Source: Pseudomonas sp. BP8 (GTDB lineage: Bacteria; Pseudomonadota; Gammaproteobacteria; Pseudomonadales; Pseudomonadaceae). Taken from it: a stretch of 64,000 nucleotides of DNA. The notes under the pieces were generated by a model. That model ran no database searches. It saw nothing but the letters and a program-made list of their open reading frames with translations, and was not told the origin of the DNA. The DNA lies in NCBI RefSeq assembly GCF_017875955.1, contig NZ_JAGINK010000001.1:5176501-5240500 (forward strand). The letters run 5' to 3'. Of the stretch, positions 38,989-47,858 are shown piece after piece (positions within the stretch are counted from its first letter, which is position 1; each line of letters starts with the position of its first letter). The position numbers and the translations under genes were made by a program.

Positions 38989-40185
38989 TCAGATGACCGA
39001 GTCTTCCAGGAATGGCTTGTTATCAATCACGCGCTGATAGGACAGCGCGCCGAGGTCCAGCGACCGGTAGCCGCCGTAGGTGATCAGCTCGCTGAGGCCG
39101 CGACCGATCGCCGGCGCCTGCTGCAAGCCGTGGCCACTGAAGCCGTTGCAGAACAGGAAGTTGCTGACCTGGTTATGCGGCCCGACGATGGCGTTGTGGT
39201 CGAGCACGCAGAAGTCGTAGTGCCCAGCCCAGAAGTTGACCACCTTGATGCCTTCGAACGCCGGCACGCGCTCAGCCAGGATCGGCCAGACCTCTTCATC
39301 GAACTCGTCGTGCAGCACATCAAAGTCTTCGAAGTCCACTTCAGGGTCGTGCTTGGGATAGGTGCCGCCCAGGTAGAACTTGCCCTCAGGGCGGAAGAAC
39401 ACCCCGGTCGGGTCGATAGTCAGCGGCACGGTGCCTTGCAGCGGCGTGCGACAATCGAAGACGAACAGCGAGCGGCGGCGTGGCTCCACCGGGATGTCCA
39501 GGCCAGCCATGCGCGCGACCTTGGTGCCACGGGTGCCGGCACAGTTGACCAGCACGCCACAGCCGATCTTCTCGCCACTGGCCAGTGTCACGCTGGTGAC
39601 GCGGTCACCCTCGCGCCGGATGCTGACCACTTCGTTCTCGATGTACTCGATGCCCAGCGAGCGCGCCTTGCGGCGGAAGCCATTGAGCATGCCCATGCTG
39701 TCGAACCAGCCCTCGCCGGTCTGGCCATAGCTGGCACCGGCCAGGCTGTCGACATTGACCCACGGAAACTTGCGCGCCAGTTGCTCCGGGTCGAGCAGGT
39801 GCACGTCGGCGCCATGAGATACCTGAGTGTCGTGCAGCCGACGCAGCACCTCGTAGCCCTTGTCGTCGCCGAGGAACAGGTAGCCGTTCTCGTGGAAGGC
39901 CAGGTCGGGGCGGTCTCCATCTACTTCCATCGCGTCAGGGAAGTTGCGCACGAACTCCGCGCCGAACCTGGATATCTCGATGTTGATCGGGTTGGAGAAC
40001 TGCTGGCGGATCGAGCTGCTGGACAGCGCGGTGGCCGACTTGTTGTAGGTCCAGTCACGCTCGATGACCAGCACCGAACCTGTGAAGTCCGGGTTGTTGG
40101 CCAGGAAGTAGGCGGTGGAGCTGCCGTTGACCGCGCCACCGACGATCACCACATCGTAGTTCTGTTGTTTTGCTGTGGAAGCCAT
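38989..40185 (-). CDS. FAD-dependent oxidoreductase, DAO family (amino acid/amine oxidase-like)
   Basis: Flavoenzyme of 398 aa with a glycine-rich dinucleotide motif near the N-terminus (VVIVGGAVNGSSTAYFL, residues 12-28). The motif reads G-G-A-V-N-G, so the middle Gly of GxGxxG is Ala. The C-terminal FAD loop FLFCNGFSGHGLQQAP is typical of the DadA/sarcosine oxidase family. It would oxidise a C-N bond of an amino acid or N-methyl compound and release an imine, which RidA could hydrolyse. It is the fifth gene of the hyuA operon, with 25-26 bp gaps on both sides. Confidence 0.87.
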   Translation of the reverse strand: MASTAKQQNYDVVIVGGAVNGSSTAYFLANNPDFTGSVLVIERDWTYNKSATALSSSSIRQQFSNPINIEISRFGAEFVRNFPDAMEVDGDRPDLAFHENGYLFLGDDKGYEVLRRLHDTQVSHGADVHLLDPEQLARKFPWVNVDSLAGASYGQTGEGWFDSMGMLNGFRRKARSLGIEYIENEVVSIRREGDRVTSVTLASGEKIGCGVLVNCAGTRGTKVARMAGLDIPVEPRRRSLFVFDCRTPLQGTVPLTIDPTGVFFRPEGKFYLGGTYPKHDPEVDFEDFDVLHDEFDEEVWPILAERVPAFEGIKVVNFWAGHYDFCVLDHNAIVGPHNQVSNFLFCNGFSGHGLQQAPAIGRGLSELITYGGYRSLDLGALSYQRVIDNKPFLEDSVI

Positions 40186-40211
40186 GAATAAGCTCTCTTG
40201 TGATGTGGAGA

Positions 40212-41024
40212 TTACTGCGGATCTTCAAAGTGCCCGGCACCGGCGAAGTTGCCGCCGTGGTAGCGCGCCGCTGGCTCGTTGGGGTCCAGCGGCGGGTGCT
40301 CGGCCAGGACCTTTTCGCGGTAGTCGTCGGCGCTGTCCTTGGGCACATAGCCGATCGACGACGCCATGCGGTTGTCCCACAGCGACTCGCGGTTGTTGGA
40401 CATGCCGTAGACAATCATGTGGCGCACCCGCGGCGCCAGCAGCGAGCGCTCGGTCAGCTGAGCGAAGTCGTCGAACGACAGCCAGGTGGCGAGCATGCGG
40501 CGGTCAAGGGGCTCGGCGAACGACGAGCCGATGCGCAGGTTGACCGACTCGATGCCGAACTTGTCCCAGTAGTACTGGCCGAGGTCTTCGGCGAAGCACT
40601 TGCTCACGCCGTACAGGCTGTCGGGGCGATGCGCTACGCTGGCGTCGATGGTTTCAGTGCGGTCATAGAAACCGATGGCGTGGTTGGAGCTGGTGTACAC
40701 CACGCGCTTGACGCCGTTGCGACGGGCGGCTTCGTAGATGTTGTAGGTGCCGACGATGTTGCCGTTGAGGATCGCCGCAAAGGTGTTCTCGACCGGTACG
40801 CCGCCGGCATGCACGATGGCGTCGACGCCTTCGGTCAACGGCAGTACATCGTCGAAGTTGCCCAGGTCGCAGCGCACCAGCTCTTCGTGGGGGGCCGCAT
40901 GGCCCAGGTCAGCGATGTCCGTCAGGCGCAGCTCATCGGCAAAAGCCGCAAGGTGCTTGCGCAGCACGCTGCCCAGGCGCCCGGCGGCGCCAGTGATCAG
41001 CAGACGTTTGAATGGCTTGCTCAT
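40212..41024 (-). CDS. NAD-dependent epimerase/dehydratase family, uronate-dehydrogenase-like
   Basis: Extended-SDR protein of 270 aa with a Rossmann motif ITGAAGRLG (residues 10-18), YTSSNHAIGFY (about 110) and the catalytic YGVSK (Tyr about 138). It clearly resembles P. putida uronate dehydrogenase (SSNHxIGFY, RPDSxYGxSK, RIGSSF, WLSxDD). It lies in an amino-acid-type operon rather than beside glucarate genes, so its substrate may be a different cyclic hydroxyl compound. That point is inference. Confidence 0.83.
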   Translation of the reverse strand: MSKPFKRLLITGAAGRLGSVLRKHLAAFADELRLTDIADLGHAAPHEELVRCDLGNFDDVLPLTEGVDAIVHAGGVPVENTFAAILNGNIVGTYNIYEAARRNGVKRVVYTSSNHAIGFYDRTETIDASVAHRPDSLYGVSKCFAEDLGQYYWDKFGIESVNLRIGSSFAEPLDRRMLATWLSFDDFAQLTERSLLAPRVRHMIVYGMSNNRESLWDNRMASSIGYVPKDSADDYREKVLAEHPPLDPNEPAARYHGGNFAGAGHFEDPQ

Positions 41025-41050
41025 GTTCTTACCTCACATCAATCAGTTGA

Positions 41051-42253
41051 TCAGACCAGCGCCGCGAACGCTTCGCGCAGCTGGCCGAGGGCCTGTTCCA
41101 GTTCCTCGCGCGAGGTCGCGAACGACAGCCGCACGTAAGGCTCCAGGCCAAATGCCGAGCCCGGCACGGTGGCCACTTTGCCGACGCGCAGCAGGTAGGC
41201 CGAGAGGTCCGCATCGTTGCCGATGACCTGGCCACCCGGGGTGCGCTTGCCGATGAACGCGCTCACCTCGGGGAAGGCGTAGAACGCCCCTTCGGGCATC
41301 TGCAGCGCCAGCCCCTGAATGTCGGCCAGGCCACGCACCACCAGGGCACCACGCGCCTGGTACTCGCGATTGGCGTCGCGAACGAAGTGCTGCGGGCCGT
41401 CCAGTGCGGCGGCGGCGGCCAATTGCGAGATCGCCGACGGGCAGGTGGTGGTCTGCGACTGGGTCTTGTTCATGGCGACGATCAGCTCCTTCGAGCCGGC
41501 CGCGTAACCCAGGCGGTAGCCGGTCATGGCATAGGCCTTGGACACACCGTTGATCAGCAAGGTGCGCTCACGCAGTTGCGGGCAGGCGGTGACGAACGAC
41601 ACGAACGGCTGCTCGCCGAGCACGATGTGCTCGTAAATCTCGTCGGAGATGATCAGCACGTGCGGGTGGCGGTCGAGCACCGCGCCCAGCGCGGCGAACT
41701 CTTCGCGGGTGAAGATCGCCCCGCTCGGGTTGTTCGGCGAGTTGAGCATCAGCCAGCGGGTGCGCGGGGTAATGGCCGCCTCGAGTTGCGCGGGCTGCAG
41801 CTTGAAGCCCTGCTCCGCACCGCACGGGATCACCTTTGGCACGCCGCCATTGAGGATCGCCATGTCGGTGTACGAGACCCAGTACGGGGCCGGAGTGATC
41901 ACTTCGTCACCCGGCTCCAGGGTCGCCAGGAAGGCGTTGAACAGCAGCTGCTTGGCGCCGTTGCCGACACAGATCTCGTCAAGGCCGTACTTCAGGTCGT
42001 TTTCACGCTCGAACTTGTCGACGATGGCCTGGCGCAGCTGCTCACAGCCATTGGGCGCGGTGTAGTGATTGTTACCCGCCAGCATGGCCTGATAGGCGGC
42101 CTCGATGACGTGGGCCGGGACGTTGAAGTCCGGCTCACCGAGGCTCAGGTTGATCACCGGCTCGCCCTTGGCGAGCATCTGCTTGGCCAGTACCGACACG
42201 GCCATGCTTGGTGAACTCTTGACCGCGCGCACGCGGCTGCTCTGGATGTGCAT
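41051..42253 (-). CDS. Class I/II aminotransferase (aspartate aminotransferase fold)
   Basis: PLP-dependent aminotransferase of 400 aa. Motifs: SLGEPDFNVPAHV at the N-terminus, the cofactor pocket GAKQLLFNAF, NSPNNPSGAIF, DEIYEHIV, and the Schiff-base Lys (about 239) in NGVSKAYAMTGYRLGY; the carboxylate-binding Arg is in YVRLSFA near the C-terminus. It is separated from hyuB by only 3 bp. It probably moves the amino group of the ring-opened or imported compound to a 2-oxo acid, giving the 2-oxo acid for the ThDP enzyme. Confidence 0.9.
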   Translation of the reverse strand: MHIQSSRVRAVKSSPSMAVSVLAKQMLAKGEPVINLSLGEPDFNVPAHVIEAAYQAMLAGNNHYTAPNGCEQLRQAIVDKFERENDLKYGLDEICVGNGAKQLLFNAFLATLEPGDEVITPAPYWVSYTDMAILNGGVPKVIPCGAEQGFKLQPAQLEAAITPRTRWLMLNSPNNPSGAIFTREEFAALGAVLDRHPHVLIISDEIYEHIVLGEQPFVSFVTACPQLRERTLLINGVSKAYAMTGYRLGYAAGSKELIVAMNKTQSQTTTCPSAISQLAAAAALDGPQHFVRDANREYQARGALVVRGLADIQGLALQMPEGAFYAFPEVSAFIGKRTPGGQVIGNDADLSAYLLRVGKVATVPGSAFGLEPYVRLSFATSREELEQALGQLREAFAALV

Positions 42254-42256
42254 GGC

Positions 42257-43921
42257 TCAGCGCTCCTTGGCGGCTTCGAAGCCGTAGTCGTCACGCGCCT
42301 GTTCGGCACTGATGTAGCCAAAGCGCAGGTCACGCGCCACCTCATCACGGCCACGCTTGCGCGGGTCGCCATAGCCACCGCCACCCGGCAGGCTCAGCAC
42401 CAGGCGGCGCTCGGCCGGGACGAACTGCTGGCCCTTGCCGCGCAGCACCGTACCGTCATCCAGGCCAACGAAGCCCTGGGCACCCGGCTGCCCGCCTTCC
42501 AGGCCGCGCGCGGGATACTGGATGCGATCGAACATGGCGCTGAAGCGGAAACTGTAACCTTCGGCCGCCGACACTTCGATCTCCTGGCCGAGGCCGCCGC
42601 GCAGTTGGCCAGACCCGCCCGACCCTTCCCGCAGCTCCTTGCGCCAGACCACCACTGGGCCGGCATGCTCGGTAGCTTCCACCGGCATGGTGTGCACGCC
42701 GCTGGGGAACGCCGTGGCACTGAGGCCGTCCATTGCCGAGCGAGCGCCCATGCCGCCGCTATTGAACATCAGCATCTCGGCGTTGCGCCCGTTCGGGTTG
42801 CTCTCCAGCGGACGCACGCTCAGGTGCAGGTTCCACAGGGCGCTGGAGCCTTCTGCGGGGACCTTGCCGGGCAGGCATTTGTGCAGCGCACCGAGCACCA
42901 GGTCAGGGACGAAGTGGCCGAGCACATGGCGCACCGAGACCGGCGCCGGATGCTTGGCATTGAGGATGCAGCCTTCCGGCGCGGTCACTTCGAAGGGCGC
43001 CAGCGAGGCCGAGTTGTTGGGGATCTCTGGCGCGACGATGCACTTGAGGCCATAGCAGGCGTACGCCTTGGCGTAGCCCAGCGGCACGTTGATGCCGAAC
43101 TGGCTCATGCCTGAGGTGCCGGTAAAGTCGCTCTTGATGCCGTCCTCACCGACCGTGATAGTCACCGCCAGCGTCACCGGCACGTCGTAGCCGTCCAGGG
43201 TCATGCTGTTGGTATAGGTGCCATGCGGCAGCGACTTGAAGCATTCGAGGGTGGCGCGACGGCTGTGCTCGAGGATGAAGCCGCCGATGTGCTCCAGGTC
43301 GTCCAGATTGAACTCGTCGAGCATGTCCAGCAGGCGCTTGTGGCCGGTCTCGTTGCACGCCGACAGGGCGTAGAAGTCACCCACCACGCGGTCGTTTTCA
43401 CGCACGTTGTTGCGCAGGATGTTGATCAGGTCACGGTTGACCTTGCCGCGCTCGAACAGCTTCATGATCGGGATGAACAAGCCTTCTTCGTAGACTTCGC
43501 GCGCGTCCGGACCAAAGCCGCGGCCGCCGATGTCGACCACGTGGGCGGTGCTGGCGAAGTAGCCGATCAGCGTGCCCTTGTAGAACGACGGCGACACGAT
43601 GGTGATGTCGTGCAGGTGGCCGGTGCCCTTCCACGGGTCGTTGGTGACGTACACGTCGCCTTCGAAGATATTGTCTTCGCCGATGTCGTTGATGAAATGC
43701 ACCACGGCTTCGGCCATGGTGTTGACGTGGCCCGGGGTGCCGGTGACCGCCTGGGCGAGCATGTTGCCGGCGCGGTCGAAGACCCCGGCCGACAAGTCGC
43801 CAGCCTCACGTACGCTGGTCGAAAAGGCGGTGCGGATCAGGGTCAGGGCCTGTTCTTCGACCACCGAGACCAGTCGGTTCCACATCACCTGCATTTGAAT
43901 GTCGATCATGGTTTCGCTCAT
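42257..43921 (-). CDS. hyuB: Hydantoinase B / 5-oxoprolinase C-terminal-type subunit
   Basis: Beta subunit (554 aa) of an ATP-dependent cyclic amide hydrolase or carboxylase of the HyuAB, 5-oxoprolinase and acetone carboxylase superfamily. Conserved blocks: FDRAGNMLAQAVTGTPGHV, DVYVTNDPWKGTGHLHD, SFYKGTLIGYFASTAHVVDI, GGRGFGPDAREVYEEG and the C-terminal SLPGGGGYGDP. The metal-ligand His/Asp pattern in the NDPWKGTGHLHD region is present. It follows hyuA by 24 bp. Sequence alone does not tell hydantoinase from oxoprolinase. Confidence 0.92.
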   Translation of the reverse strand: MSETMIDIQMQVMWNRLVSVVEEQALTLIRTAFSTSVREAGDLSAGVFDRAGNMLAQAVTGTPGHVNTMAEAVVHFINDIGEDNIFEGDVYVTNDPWKGTGHLHDITIVSPSFYKGTLIGYFASTAHVVDIGGRGFGPDAREVYEEGLFIPIMKLFERGKVNRDLINILRNNVRENDRVVGDFYALSACNETGHKRLLDMLDEFNLDDLEHIGGFILEHSRRATLECFKSLPHGTYTNSMTLDGYDVPVTLAVTITVGEDGIKSDFTGTSGMSQFGINVPLGYAKAYACYGLKCIVAPEIPNNSASLAPFEVTAPEGCILNAKHPAPVSVRHVLGHFVPDLVLGALHKCLPGKVPAEGSSALWNLHLSVRPLESNPNGRNAEMLMFNSGGMGARSAMDGLSATAFPSGVHTMPVEATEHAGPVVVWRKELREGSGGSGQLRGGLGQEIEVSAAEGYSFRFSAMFDRIQYPARGLEGGQPGAQGFVGLDDGTVLRGKGQQFVPAERRLVLSLPGGGGYGDPRKRGRDEVARDLRFGYISAEQARDDYGFEAAKER

Positions 43922-43945
43922 GGTGCTTGCCTCCGATGTAGGGCG

Positions 43946-46021
43946 TTAGCGACGGACAACCAGCAGGCAGCCGTCGGGCTGGACCGTGGCGATGAAATTG
44001 GAGGTGACGAAAGTCGAGGTCTCGCGTTCGACGATGATCGCCGGGCCATCGACGCGGGCGCCGATCTGCAGCTCTTCGCGCGGGTAGATCCCTGCCTCGA
44101 CGAAGCCGCCGGCAGCGACATCGAACACCTCGCGGCGGGACACTTCATTGGCGCGGTAGGCAGCGCCGACTTCTTCGATACGGGCGACTGGTGGCAGCGG
44201 CGAACTGGCGCGCACCGACCAGCTGACGATCTCGATGTCCGGGCCTTCGATCGGGCGACCGAAGAAGCGCGTGTAGGCCTCTTCAAAGAGGGTCTTGAAC
44301 TGCACGGTGTCAGCCGCGGTGAACGCCTTGAACGGCAGTGCCACGGGGATTTCCCAGCCTTGACCGACATAGCGCATAAACGCCGTGCAGTCCATTTCAG
44401 GCTCGCCCTCGGGCATGCCCTGGCGCAGGAAGCTCAGCGACTCGGCCTTCATTTCTTCGATAAGGCCGTTGACCGCCGCGGCATTGAACTCGGACAGGCG
44501 CACGAACGCACTGCGCACGGCCTCATAGCCGAACGGCGCACGCAGAAAGCCAATAGCCGAACCGACACCGGCGCCAGCGGGCACGACGAAGCGCGAGACA
44601 CCCATTTTTTCGCACAGTCGCGCAGCGTGCAGCGGGCCGCCGCCGCCAAAGGTGATCATGGTGTAGTCGGCGATGTCCTTGCCGCTCTCCACCGCATGCA
44701 CACGGCCGGCATTGGCCATGTTTTCGTCGACCACCTCGCAGACACCGAAGGCCGCGGTAGTGGCGTCCATGCTCAGCGGGTTGCCGATCACGCGGCCCAT
44801 CGCCTCAGCGGCTTTTTCGCCGCACAGACGCAGAGCACCACCGGCAAAGTTGTCGCCATCCAGACGACCCAGCAGCAGGTTGGCGTCGGTGATGGTCGGA
44901 TCCAGGCCGCCGCGGTTATAGCACGCCGGACCAGGCTCGGAAGCCGCGCTGTGCGGGCCGACGCGGATCTGGCGCATGCTGTCGATGCTGGCGATCGAAC
45001 CGCCGCCGGCGCCGATCTCGACCATCTCCACCACCGGGATGGAAATCGGCATGCCGCTGCCCTTCTTGAAGCGGTAGGTACGCGCCACTTCGAAGGTCTT
45101 GGCGGTTTTCGGCACCTGGTCTTCGATCAGGCAGATTTTTGCGGTGGTGCCGCCCATGTCGAACGACAGGACGTTTTCCAGCTGGTAGCGACGGGCGATG
45201 TCAGCGGCAAAGATAGCGCCGCCGGCAGGGCCGGACTCGACCAGGCGGACCGGGAACTCGGCCGCGCTCTGCACCGAGATGATGCCCCCACCGGAGTGGA
45301 TCATGAACACCGGGCAATCGGCGCCTTCCTGCTTGAGGGTCACCACCAGGCGGTCCAGGTAGGACTTGATCAGCGGCTTGACGTAGGCGTTGGCACACAC
45401 GGTGTTGAAGCGCTCGAACTCGCGCATCTGCGGCGAGACTTCGCTGGAGATCGAGATCGACACCTGTGGCAGGCGCGCCTGCAGGGCATCGCGCAATTGC
45501 CGCTCGTGGGCGCCGTTGACGTAGCTGTGGATGAAGCCGATGGCGACGCTTTCGTAGTTGCCTTCGGCGATGCGCTCGACCAGCGTGTCGATCTCGGCCT
45601 GCTCAGGGGCGATCAGCACCTGGCCTTTGACGTCCAGGCGCTCGTGCAGGGTATAGCGGTGTTCGCGGTCGATCAGCGGCGGCGGCAGGACGATATTGAT
45701 GTCGTACTGCTCGAAGCGGTTTTCGGTGCGCATTTCCAGGGTATCGCGAAAGCCTTCGGTGGTGATGAAGGCAGTGCGCGCGCCACGTCGCTCGATCAGG
45801 GCGTTGGTGGCCAGGGTGGTACCGTGGATCAGCTGGTCGATATCCGAGAGCGCCAGACCGGCCTGCTCCACCACCAGCCGAACGCCGGTGAGGATGGCCC
45901 GCTCGGGCAGCTCGTAGTCGGTCAGGATCTTGGTCGAATGAAGCACGCCGTCCACGTCCAGCGCGATATCGGTGAAGGTCCCGCCAATGTCCACGCCGAC
46001 CCGGCATGATGTCGCAGTCAT
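43946..46021 (-). CDS. hyuA: Hydantoinase A / 5-oxoprolinase N-terminal-type subunit
   Basis: Alpha subunit (691 aa) with an actin-like ATPase fold: phosphate loop VGVDIGGTFTDIALD at the start, HGTTLATNALIERRG, ESGPAGGAIFAADIA, and a second phosphate motif FDMGGTTAKICLI (about 290). It activates a lactam or hydantoin carbonyl by phosphorylation for ring opening with HyuB. ATG 46021 is preferred because AGGGG lies 8 bp upstream; ATGs at 46027 and 46057 are alternatives. It is the first gene of a seven-gene operon and is preceded by a 23-bp inverted repeat shared with the TetR/SDR divergent promoter. Confidence 0.92.
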   Translation of the reverse strand: MTATSCRVGVDIGGTFTDIALDVDGVLHSTKILTDYELPERAILTGVRLVVEQAGLALSDIDQLIHGTTLATNALIERRGARTAFITTEGFRDTLEMRTENRFEQYDINIVLPPPLIDREHRYTLHERLDVKGQVLIAPEQAEIDTLVERIAEGNYESVAIGFIHSYVNGAHERQLRDALQARLPQVSISISSEVSPQMREFERFNTVCANAYVKPLIKSYLDRLVVTLKQEGADCPVFMIHSGGGIISVQSAAEFPVRLVESGPAGGAIFAADIARRYQLENVLSFDMGGTTAKICLIEDQVPKTAKTFEVARTYRFKKGSGMPISIPVVEMVEIGAGGGSIASIDSMRQIRVGPHSAASEPGPACYNRGGLDPTITDANLLLGRLDGDNFAGGALRLCGEKAAEAMGRVIGNPLSMDATTAAFGVCEVVDENMANAGRVHAVESGKDIADYTMITFGGGGPLHAARLCEKMGVSRFVVPAGAGVGSAIGFLRAPFGYEAVRSAFVRLSEFNAAAVNGLIEEMKAESLSFLRQGMPEGEPEMDCTAFMRYVGQGWEIPVALPFKAFTAADTVQFKTLFEEAYTRFFGRPIEGPDIEIVSWSVRASSPLPPVARIEEVGAAYRANEVSRREVFDVAAGGFVEAGIYPREELQIGARVDGPAIIVERETSTFVTSNFIATVQPDGCLLVVRR

Positions 46022-46074
46022 CGTCATATCCCCTGCTGTGTAGTTGTATCCGTCCACGATATGGCCGGTTGATC

Positions 46075-46097
46075 TGTAAGTTATATGTTGTCTTACA
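46075..46097. promoter_or_regulatory. TetR-type operator upstream of hyuA
   Basis: Inverted repeat TGTAAG-N11-CTTACA. It shares both arms and the internal TGTTGT with the repeat at 47783-47805 next to the TetR gene. It lies 54 bp upstream of the hyuA start, so binding would control the seven-gene operon. Confidence 0.8.
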
Positions 46098-46162
46098 TGT
46101 GGTCAAGGGGTTGTGCGCCATGAATCAGCGCTGAGCGATAGAAATTTCATCGCCCTCACGAC

Positions 46163-46230
46163 AAAGGCCGCCCCACCCGGACAGTCAGTCTGCTGCAAGC
46201 CCTGAACGACGTCCGTGTGGCGCGGCCTTC
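46163..46230 (-). terminator. Possible terminator of the SDR pair
   Basis: On the minus strand, GAAGGCCGC and CGGAC pair with GTCCG and GCGGCCTTTG around a loop. Transcription from the SDR genes could end here before the hyuA promoter. The T-run is short. Confidence 0.4.
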
Positions 46231-46258
46231 GCGCTACCCTGGCGTTTTAAGCCCCACC

Positions 46259-47014
46259 TCAGCTGAGCGTCTTGACCATCCGCGAGCCACCCACCGCTTG
46301 CGCAGTCGGGAACACTTCCAGGCGCGATACATCAACCGCGGCAGGCATGCGCAGTGCTGCCAGGAGCAGTTGCGCGATGTCCTCGGGCTGGATCGACTCG
46401 TAGCCGTCGTACAGTTCGCTACCCGCGGCCTGCATACCCATCGCAGTGCGGTACAGCTGGGTCTGCACCCGGCCTGGGGCGATTTCGGTGACCCGTACCC
46501 CGGTGCCCAGCAGGTCGCACCGCAAGGCATCGCAGAACAGGCTCACGCCCGCCTTGGAGGCACCGTACACCGCCGCCCCAGGATGCGGCGCGCGCCCAGC
46601 ACTGGAGCCGATGAAGAACACGTGGCCACGGCTGCGCTCGACCATGCCCGGGAGCACGTTACGGGCAAGCTGCAGCGGCGCCTTGAGGTTGATGTCGATC
46701 ATGTTGTCGATCTCGGCCTCGTCGATCTCCTGGAACGCCGCACGGGTGGACAGCACCCCCGCGTTGTTGACCAGTACATCCACCGTCAGGCCTTCCAGCG
46801 CGGCGCTGAATGCCTTGCTGTCGCGCACATCGGCTTGCAAAGTGGTGACGCCAGGCTCGCTGGCGAGTTCGGCCAGCGCGTCAGGGCTGCGGCCCACCGC
46901 AATCACTTGCAGGCCAGCATCACGCAAGGCCAGCACGATCGCCTTGCCGATGCCACTGGTGGCACCGGTCACGAGCGCGCGCTGGTAGCCTGTGGGGAAG
47001 GAAGCTTCAGGCAT
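46259..47014 (-). CDS. SDR-family oxidoreductase
   Basis: Classical SDR of 251 aa with TGATSGIG (about 16-23), NNAG, a catalytic Ser in FIGSSAG and YGASK. ATG 47014 is chosen because it overlaps the stop of the upstream SDR gene by 8 bp (ATGCCTGA), which indicates translational coupling; an upstream ATG at 47056 lies deep in that gene. The substrate is unknown. Together with the neighbouring SDR it forms a two-gene unit under the same operator as hyuA. Confidence 0.88.
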   Translation of the reverse strand: MPEASFPTGYQRALVTGATSGIGKAIVLALRDAGLQVIAVGRSPDALAELASEPGVTTLQADVRDSKAFSAALEGLTVDVLVNNAGVLSTRAAFQEIDEAEIDNMIDINLKAPLQLARNVLPGMVERSRGHVFFIGSSAGRAPHPGAAVYGASKAGVSLFCDALRCDLLGTGVRVTEIAPGRVQTQLYRTAMGMQAAGSELYDGYESIQPEDIAQLLLAALRMPAAVDVSRLEVFPTAQAVGGSRMVKTLS

Positions 47015-47756
47015 AAATGTAGCCTCCGCTGACGATGACGTTTTCTCCGGTGGCATAACTGTTACGGCTGCTACCCATCATAACGATCCACTCGGCGATT
47101 TCAGCTGGCTCGGCGGCACGCCCCAGCGGGTTGGCCGCCGCCAACTCACCGAGAAAGCCGAGCTGCTTGGCGCGCTCGGTGGCGAAGCCGGCCGGGGCCA
47201 CCGAGTTGACCAGGATCTGGTCCTTGGCACAGGCCTGGGCAAACGACTTGGTCAGGCTGACCACGGCCGCCTTGGTGGCAGCATAGTGGGCGTTCTGCGG
47301 GTGAGCCTTGAAGGCGTCGACCGAGGTCACGTTGACGATGCGCCCGGTCACTGCCGGGGCGGCAACGAACTGCTGCATGTGGCGCACGGCGGCGACCATC
47401 ATGTGATAGGTGCCCTTGATGTTGACGGCGTTCTCCAGATCCCACTCGTCGTCGGTGATCTCGAGAATATCCTTGCGCGGGTAGATCGCCGCACTGTTGA
47501 CTAGGCAATGAACCCGACCCAGCGCATCGACGATCTGCTGAAACGCGGCATGCGCGGTCTGCTGGCGAGCGATGTCGCCAACCGCGGTCGCCACTTGCAC
47601 ACCCAGCGCACCCAGCTCTTCGGCTGCCTGCACCAGGAGCTGTTCGTTACGGTCTATCAGACCGATCTTGCTTGCCCCGCGCTTGACCATCAGCCGCGCG
47701 GTTTCCAGGCCCAGACCCGAGGCGCCACCCACTATCACTACCGTTTGATCGTTCAT
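47007..47756 (-). CDS. SDR-family oxidoreductase
   Basis: SDR of 249 aa with VGGASGLGLE (about 9-18), VNSAAIYPR in place of the usual NNAG, NVTSVDAF and the catalytic YAATK (HYAATKAAVVSLTK), ending in the family's SGGYIYA. It is divergent from the TetR gene across a 102-bp region containing the shared inverted repeat. It probably oxidises a hydroxylated intermediate of the neighbouring pathway; this is inferred from position only. Confidence 0.88.
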   Translation of the reverse strand: MNDQTVVIVGGASGLGLETARLMVKRGASKIGLIDRNEQLLVQAAEELGALGVQVATAVGDIARQQTAHAAFQQIVDALGRVHCLVNSAAIYPRKDILEITDDEWDLENAVNIKGTYHMMVAAVRHMQQFVAAPAVTGRIVNVTSVDAFKAHPQNAHYAATKAAVVSLTKSFAQACAKDQILVNSVAPAGFATERAKQLGFLGELAAANPLGRAAEPAEIAEWIVMMGSSRNSYATGENVIVSGGYIYA

Positions 47757-47782
47757 GCCGAGCTCCTCCGATAAAGCTTTAC

Positions 47783-47805
47783 TGTAAGATGCCTGTTGTC
47801 TTACA
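47783..47805. promoter_or_regulatory. TetR-type operator in the SDR/tetR divergent promoter
   Basis: Inverted repeat TGTAAGA-N9-TCTTACA, 27 bp upstream of the SDR start and 53 bp upstream of the tetR start. It is nearly the same as the repeat upstream of hyuA. It is well placed for autoregulation of the TetR gene and control of both SDRs. Confidence 0.82.
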
Positions 47806-47858
47806 TTTCGTCAACCTGCACCGCACGCACCGACCATTCGCACAAAAGGGCCTCGGTC

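Noticed and set aside
43223..46009. A 928-codon open frame opposite hyuA and hyuB
   Set aside because: Antisense shadow of two recognised enzymes; no domain, start site or ribosome site supports it.
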